Of a stretch of 64,000 nt of DNA, positions 61,262-64,000 are shown one piece after another. The DNA comes from Variovorax sp. Its GTDB lineage: Bacteria; Pseudomonadota; Gammaproteobacteria; Burkholderiales; Burkholderiaceae_C. Made by a program: the position numbers and the translations under genes. Numbering within the stretch: the stretch's first letter is position 1; every line of letters starts with the position of its first letter. The notes under the pieces were generated by a model. That model had not been told where the DNA came from. It did not search any database and worked only from the letters and a program-made list of their open reading frames with translations. The DNA lies in NCBI GenBank assembly GCA_017744935.1, contig JAGIAI010000038.1, positions 30,204 through 94,203 on the forward strand, read 5' to 3'.

Positions 61262-61690
61262 TCAGCCGCCGCGCGGCGCGAGCACCGCCATGGTGATGCG
61301 CGAGACGCAGGTCAGCTCGCCCGCGTCGTTGGCCAGGTCGATCTGCCAGACCTGCGTGGTGCGGCCCCGGTGCACCGGGCGTGCGGTGCCGGTCACCCAG
61401 CCGCTATTGGCGGACTTGAGGTGGTTCGCGTTGATGTCCAGGCCCACGGCGCGATGGCCTTCGGGCGCCGAGTAGTGCGCCCCGCACGAGCCCAGCGTCT
61501 CCGCGAGCACCACCGAGACGCCGCCATGCAGGATGCCGTAGGGCTGCGCGGTGCGCTTGTCCACCGGCACGCGAGCCCGGATGAAGTCGTCCCCCACCTC
61601 CAGGAATTCGATGCCCAGGTGGGCGACGGCGGTGTCGATGTGGCTGCGGGTCAATTCCTCGACCGAGACGTCCTTTTTCCAGATGCGCAT
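61262..61690 (-). CDS. PaaI-type hotdog fold thioesterase
   Basis: The 142-residue protein has hotdog-fold patterns (LGIEFLEVGDDFIRARVPVD, YGILHGGVSVVLAETLGS, GLDINANHLKSANSGWVTG); the HGG-(x)-Glu region is the family's active area. It probably hydrolyses acyl- or aryl-CoA esters. Its transcript leads towards the permease gene but the two are 52 nt apart. Confidence 0.9.
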   Translation of the reverse strand: MRIWKKDVSVEELTRSHIDTAVAHLGIEFLEVGDDFIRARVPVDKRTAQPYGILHGGVSVVLAETLGSCGAHYSAPEGHRAVGLDINANHLKSANSGWVTGTARPVHRGRTTQVWQIDLANDAGELTCVSRITMAVLAPRGG

Positions 61691-61798
61691 GGGGAATCTT
61701 CTCCAGGTTCAGGCTGCGGGAGACTATAGCGATTGGCGCAGAAAACGACGCGCTCACGGCTGACAACAGAGCGCGCGCGACGCGTGCAAGCTACGGTC

Positions 61799-63118
61799 AT
61801 GAGCCGGACGCGACGTTGGATCGCCATCTCGGGCGCCGCCCTGGCGGTGCTGCTGCTGGCCGGGCTGGCTTTGTGGGTGCGCGCCCAGCTGCCCAGCGAC
61901 GAGACGCTGGCGGCGGAACTCGCGGTGCGCTTCGAAGAGGCCTCGGGCATCGGCGTGCAGATCGGGTCGGCCCACTGGGCGCTGCGGCCGTCGCCGGTGA
62001 TCGAGGTCGATGGCGTCGCGACCGCGCAGCCGCGGCCGATCACCGTGCAGCGCATCGTGGTGCGGCCCCGCCTGGCCTCGCTGTGGCGCCGCCAGCTCGC
62101 GATCGGTGAAATCGAGGTGAGCGGGGCAGTGCTGCCGCGCGCCTCGGTGCGCGCCTTCCGCGGACGCATGGACGCCGGCGGTCAACCGCTGGCCTTCGCC
62201 GGTGGCTGGACCTTCGCGCAGGTGCCGGTCGAACGCGTGCGCCTGCGCGACGTGGTGTGGATCGACCGCCGCGACATCGCGCTCGCCTACGACGCCGACG
62301 TGCGCTTCGACCCGCAGTGGCGGCCGCGCGAGGGCGAGCTCCGCCGCGCGGGCGCGTCGCCCCCGGCGCGGCTGCGCATCGAGCGCGAGGGCGACGAGGA
62401 CCGCTGGCGCACGCTGATCGACGCCGGCTCCGGCAGCTGGAACGGCACCGCGCGGCTGGAGACCGGCGCTGATGGCCGGCTGCGCCTCAGCGCGGCGCTC
62501 GCGCCGCGGAACGTGGACCTCGGCGCGCTCCTGGCCACCTTCGGCCGCCACAGCGTGGTCGAAGGCCGGGTCAACGGGCAGACCGAACTCCGGGCGGAAG
62601 GCGAGAACGTCGCCGGCCTGATCCGCAGCCTGCACACGCGCACCCGCTTCACCCTCGCGCCCGCGACGCTCAGCGGCTTCGACCTGGCGAAGGCGGTGAC
62701 CGCGCCGAACGCCGCGCGCGGCGGGCAGACCCGCCTGGACACGTTGAGCGGCACGCTCGACACCCAGGCCACGGACGACGGCGTGCTGCTGCGCTACAGC
62801 GACCTGAAGGCGAAATCCGGCGTGCTCACCGCGAGCGGCAGCGCCACGGTGCTCAATCGCCGGCTCGACGGGCAGGCGGCGGTCGACATCGTCGATGGCG
62901 TGGTGGGCGTGCCGCTCAAGCTCGCGGGCACGCTCGATGCGCCGCGCGTGTCGCTGACCGGCGCCGCGCTCGCCGGCGCCGCGGTGGGCACGGCGGTGCT
63001 GCCGGGGGTGGGCACCGCGATCGGCGCGCGGATCGGGCAGGCGATGGACAAGCTGCTGGAGAACGGCGAGCCGGCACCCGCGACGCACCCGCCGCCGCCG
63101 AACCCGTCCCGGCGCTGA
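61799..63118 (+). CDS. AsmA-like family protein
   Basis: The 439-residue protein has an N-terminal transmembrane helix (WIAISGAALAVLLLAGLALWV) and a long beta-rich periplasmic part ending in an AsmA-like C-terminal domain (LSAALAPRNVDLGALLATFG; SDLKAKSGVLTASGSATVLN). AsmA-like proteins bridge inner and outer membranes for phospholipid transport. The ATG at 61799 begins the helix; an upstream TTG frame start is not used. Confidence 0.85.
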   Translation: MSRTRRWIAISGAALAVLLLAGLALWVRAQLPSDETLAAELAVRFEEASGIGVQIGSAHWALRPSPVIEVDGVATAQPRPITVQRIVVRPRLASLWRRQLAIGEIEVSGAVLPRASVRAFRGRMDAGGQPLAFAGGWTFAQVPVERVRLRDVVWIDRRDIALAYDADVRFDPQWRPREGELRRAGASPPARLRIEREGDEDRWRTLIDAGSGSWNGTARLETGADGRLRLSAALAPRNVDLGALLATFGRHSVVEGRVNGQTELRAEGENVAGLIRSLHTRTRFTLAPATLSGFDLAKAVTAPNAARGGQTRLDTLSGTLDTQATDDGVLLRYSDLKAKSGVLTASGSATVLNRRLDGQAAVDIVDGVVGVPLKLAGTLDAPRVSLTGAALAGAAVGTAVLPGVGTAIGARIGQAMDKLLENGEPAPATHPPPPNPSRR

Positions 63119-63201
63119 GGCGCTTCATTCGGCCGGCGCGCTCGCCCCACAATGCGGGATCGGTCGCCGACGGGCGTCGCCAACTTCGAGGTGTCCACGC
63201 C

Positions 63202-63594
63202 ATGCACATCAGTTACTCGGTCTTCACGGAAGCGCGCTTCTGGCTGATGGTCGCGGTGTCGGTGGTGTTGCCCTTCGGCATCTATGGCGTGCTCATCGCC
63301 AAGCGCGCCATCTCGCGCTTCACCGTCCTTGCCCTCGGCTTCTCGCTGGTCGCGATCGCGGGGGTCGATGTCTTCTTCCTGCAGCGGCTGGCCAGCACCG
63401 CGAGCGCGACGCCGTCGCTGGCGGACGACGTCTTCTTCGTATCGGAAGTGCGGGTGGCGCTCTATCTGCTTCCCGCCCTGTTCGCGGGGCTGGGGATCAA
63501 CGTGATCTCGCACGTCATGACGACTCACCTGACCGCCGCCGAAAAGCGCTTCGCGCAAGCGCACGGGAAGGGCGGCGCCGACCACGAGATCTAG
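63202..63594 (+). CDS. polytopic membrane protein of unknown function
   Basis: The 130-residue protein has three or four hydrophobic helices (ARFWLMVAVSVVLPFGIYGVLI, VLALGFSLVAIAGVDVFFLQ, LYLLPALFAGLGINVISHVM) and a short polar tail. No family recognised. Its stop is convergent with the chemotaxis-receptor gene. Confidence 0.8.
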   Translation: MHISYSVFTEARFWLMVAVSVVLPFGIYGVLIAKRAISRFTVLALGFSLVAIAGVDVFFLQRLASTASATPSLADDVFFVSEVRVALYLLPALFAGLGINVISHVMTTHLTAAEKRFAQAHGKGGADHEI

Positions 63595-63613
63595 CGGCGC
63601 GCTACCGCCCGGC

Positions 63614-64000
63614 TCAGAACGACTCCCAGTCGCCGCCGGCGGTCGCGGCCACGGCCGCCTGCCGGGGCTGGGCAGCGGCTGCTGCCTTCTTCACCACGGG
63701 GGTGGGCCTGGAGGCCGGCATCGCTGGCCGCGCGGGCGCCGGATGGCGGCGAGGCTCTTCGGACAGCTTGAACACGCTCACCACCTGGGACAGGGTGCCC
63801 GCCTGGTCCTGCAGCGATCCGGCGGCGGCGGCCGCTTCTTCGACCAGTGCCGCGTTCTGCTGCGTCACCTGGTCCATTTGGGTGATGGCCTGGTTGATCT
63901 GCTCGATGCCCGAGGTCTGCTCCTGGCTCGCCGCGGTGATCTCGCCCATGATGTCCGTCACGCGCTTCACGCTCTCGACGATCTCGTCCATCGTGCGGCC
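63614..64000 (-). CDS. methyl-accepting chemotaxis protein, C-terminal part
   Basis: Only the last 128 codons lie in the window; the rest runs off the right edge. The signalling domain's end (MDEIVESVKRVTDIMGEITAASQEQTSGIEQINQAITQMDQVTQQNAALVEE) is seen as a heptad helical stretch. A Pro/Ala linker follows, then the C-terminal pentapeptide DWESF, a NWETF-like CheR/CheB docking motif, so the receptor is adapted by methylation. The ligand domain is outside the window. Confidence 0.92.
   Translation of the reverse strand, partial: GRTMDEIVESVKRVTDIMGEITAASQEQTSGIEQINQAITQMDQVTQQNAALVEEAAAAAGSLQDQAGTLSQVVSVFKLSEEPRRHPAPARPAMPASRPTPVVKKAAAAAQPRQAAVAATAGGDWESF

Noticed and set aside
59722..61296. 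524-codon plus-strand frame opposite the nucleobase permease
   Set aside because: His/Asp/Arg-rich shadow of the permease gene with no family features.

Overview
The window is high-GC chromosomal DNA of a betaproteobacterium in the Comamonadaceae, most like Variovorax. This is judged from the gene order around dnaA, a RBBP9-type hydrolase lying between parA and parB, CreBC, two phasins, a beta-class GST and a PEP-CTERM/exosortase cluster. No rRNA, tRNA, CRISPR array or insertion sequence was seen. It is the replication-origin neighbourhood.

Layout. Positions 1-2258 hold an LPS operon (kdsD-kdsC-lptC-SDR, minus strand). At 2357-5673 are a CPA2 antiporter, a zinc-ribbon protein and a cyclic-nucleotide-binding protein. 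At 5760-9872 is the classic rpmH-rnpA-yidD-yidC-mnmE cluster (minus). At 10177-15708 are dnaA, dnaN and gyrB (plus), with an origin-like dnaA-dnaN spacer. At 15850-25391 are envelope, lipid and stress genes: a metallophosphoesterase, MerR plus thioesterase, a phasin, PagL, a truncated DNA-repair gene, the ybhP-clsB-ybhN operon, a Spy-like protein and pirin. At 25444-30489 are a PotABCD-like ABC importer and a racemase-like protein. At 30553-35370 is a dedicated exosortase operon (VIT/VWA PEP-CTERM protein, exosortase, exported partner, GT51 transglycosylase), divergent from mrcA (35635-38070). At 38830-41026 is creBC. At 41058-42132 are a methyltransferase and a copper-chaperone-like gene. At 42539-47671 are a second two-component system, an Old Yellow Enzyme, an MFS transporter and a GST. 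At 48184-53839 is mnmG-rsmG-lysE-parA-hydrolase-parB, with two parS sites inside the coding sequences. At 53955-57730 are an FAD oxidase, a cobalamin adenosyltransferase, small exported proteins and a phasin. At 57827-59734 is minCDE. The window ends with a nucleobase permease, a thioesterase, an AsmA-like protein and the C-terminus of a chemotaxis receptor.

Main discovery. The dnaA-dnaN spacer (about 11589-11818), with its DnaA boxes, CTA-repeat DnaA-trio and AT-rich tract, has a diverged, inverted copy 30 kb away at 42245-42471, between the copper-chaperone gene and a response regulator. Gene orientation switches at this second copy: 22 of 25 genes between 17.7 and 42.1 kb are on the minus strand, and 13 of 16 between 42.5 and 56.8 kb are on the plus strand. 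The two parS sites lie 7-8 kb from it. A second or former origin, or a bipartite origin, is the leading hypothesis.

Second lead. A perfect CreB-type tag (TTCAC-N6-TTCAC) with phased GAAG repeats lies between mrcA and the exosortase operon, with creBC 3.5-5.5 kb away. This suggests that envelope or peptidoglycan stress controls this surface-protein system.
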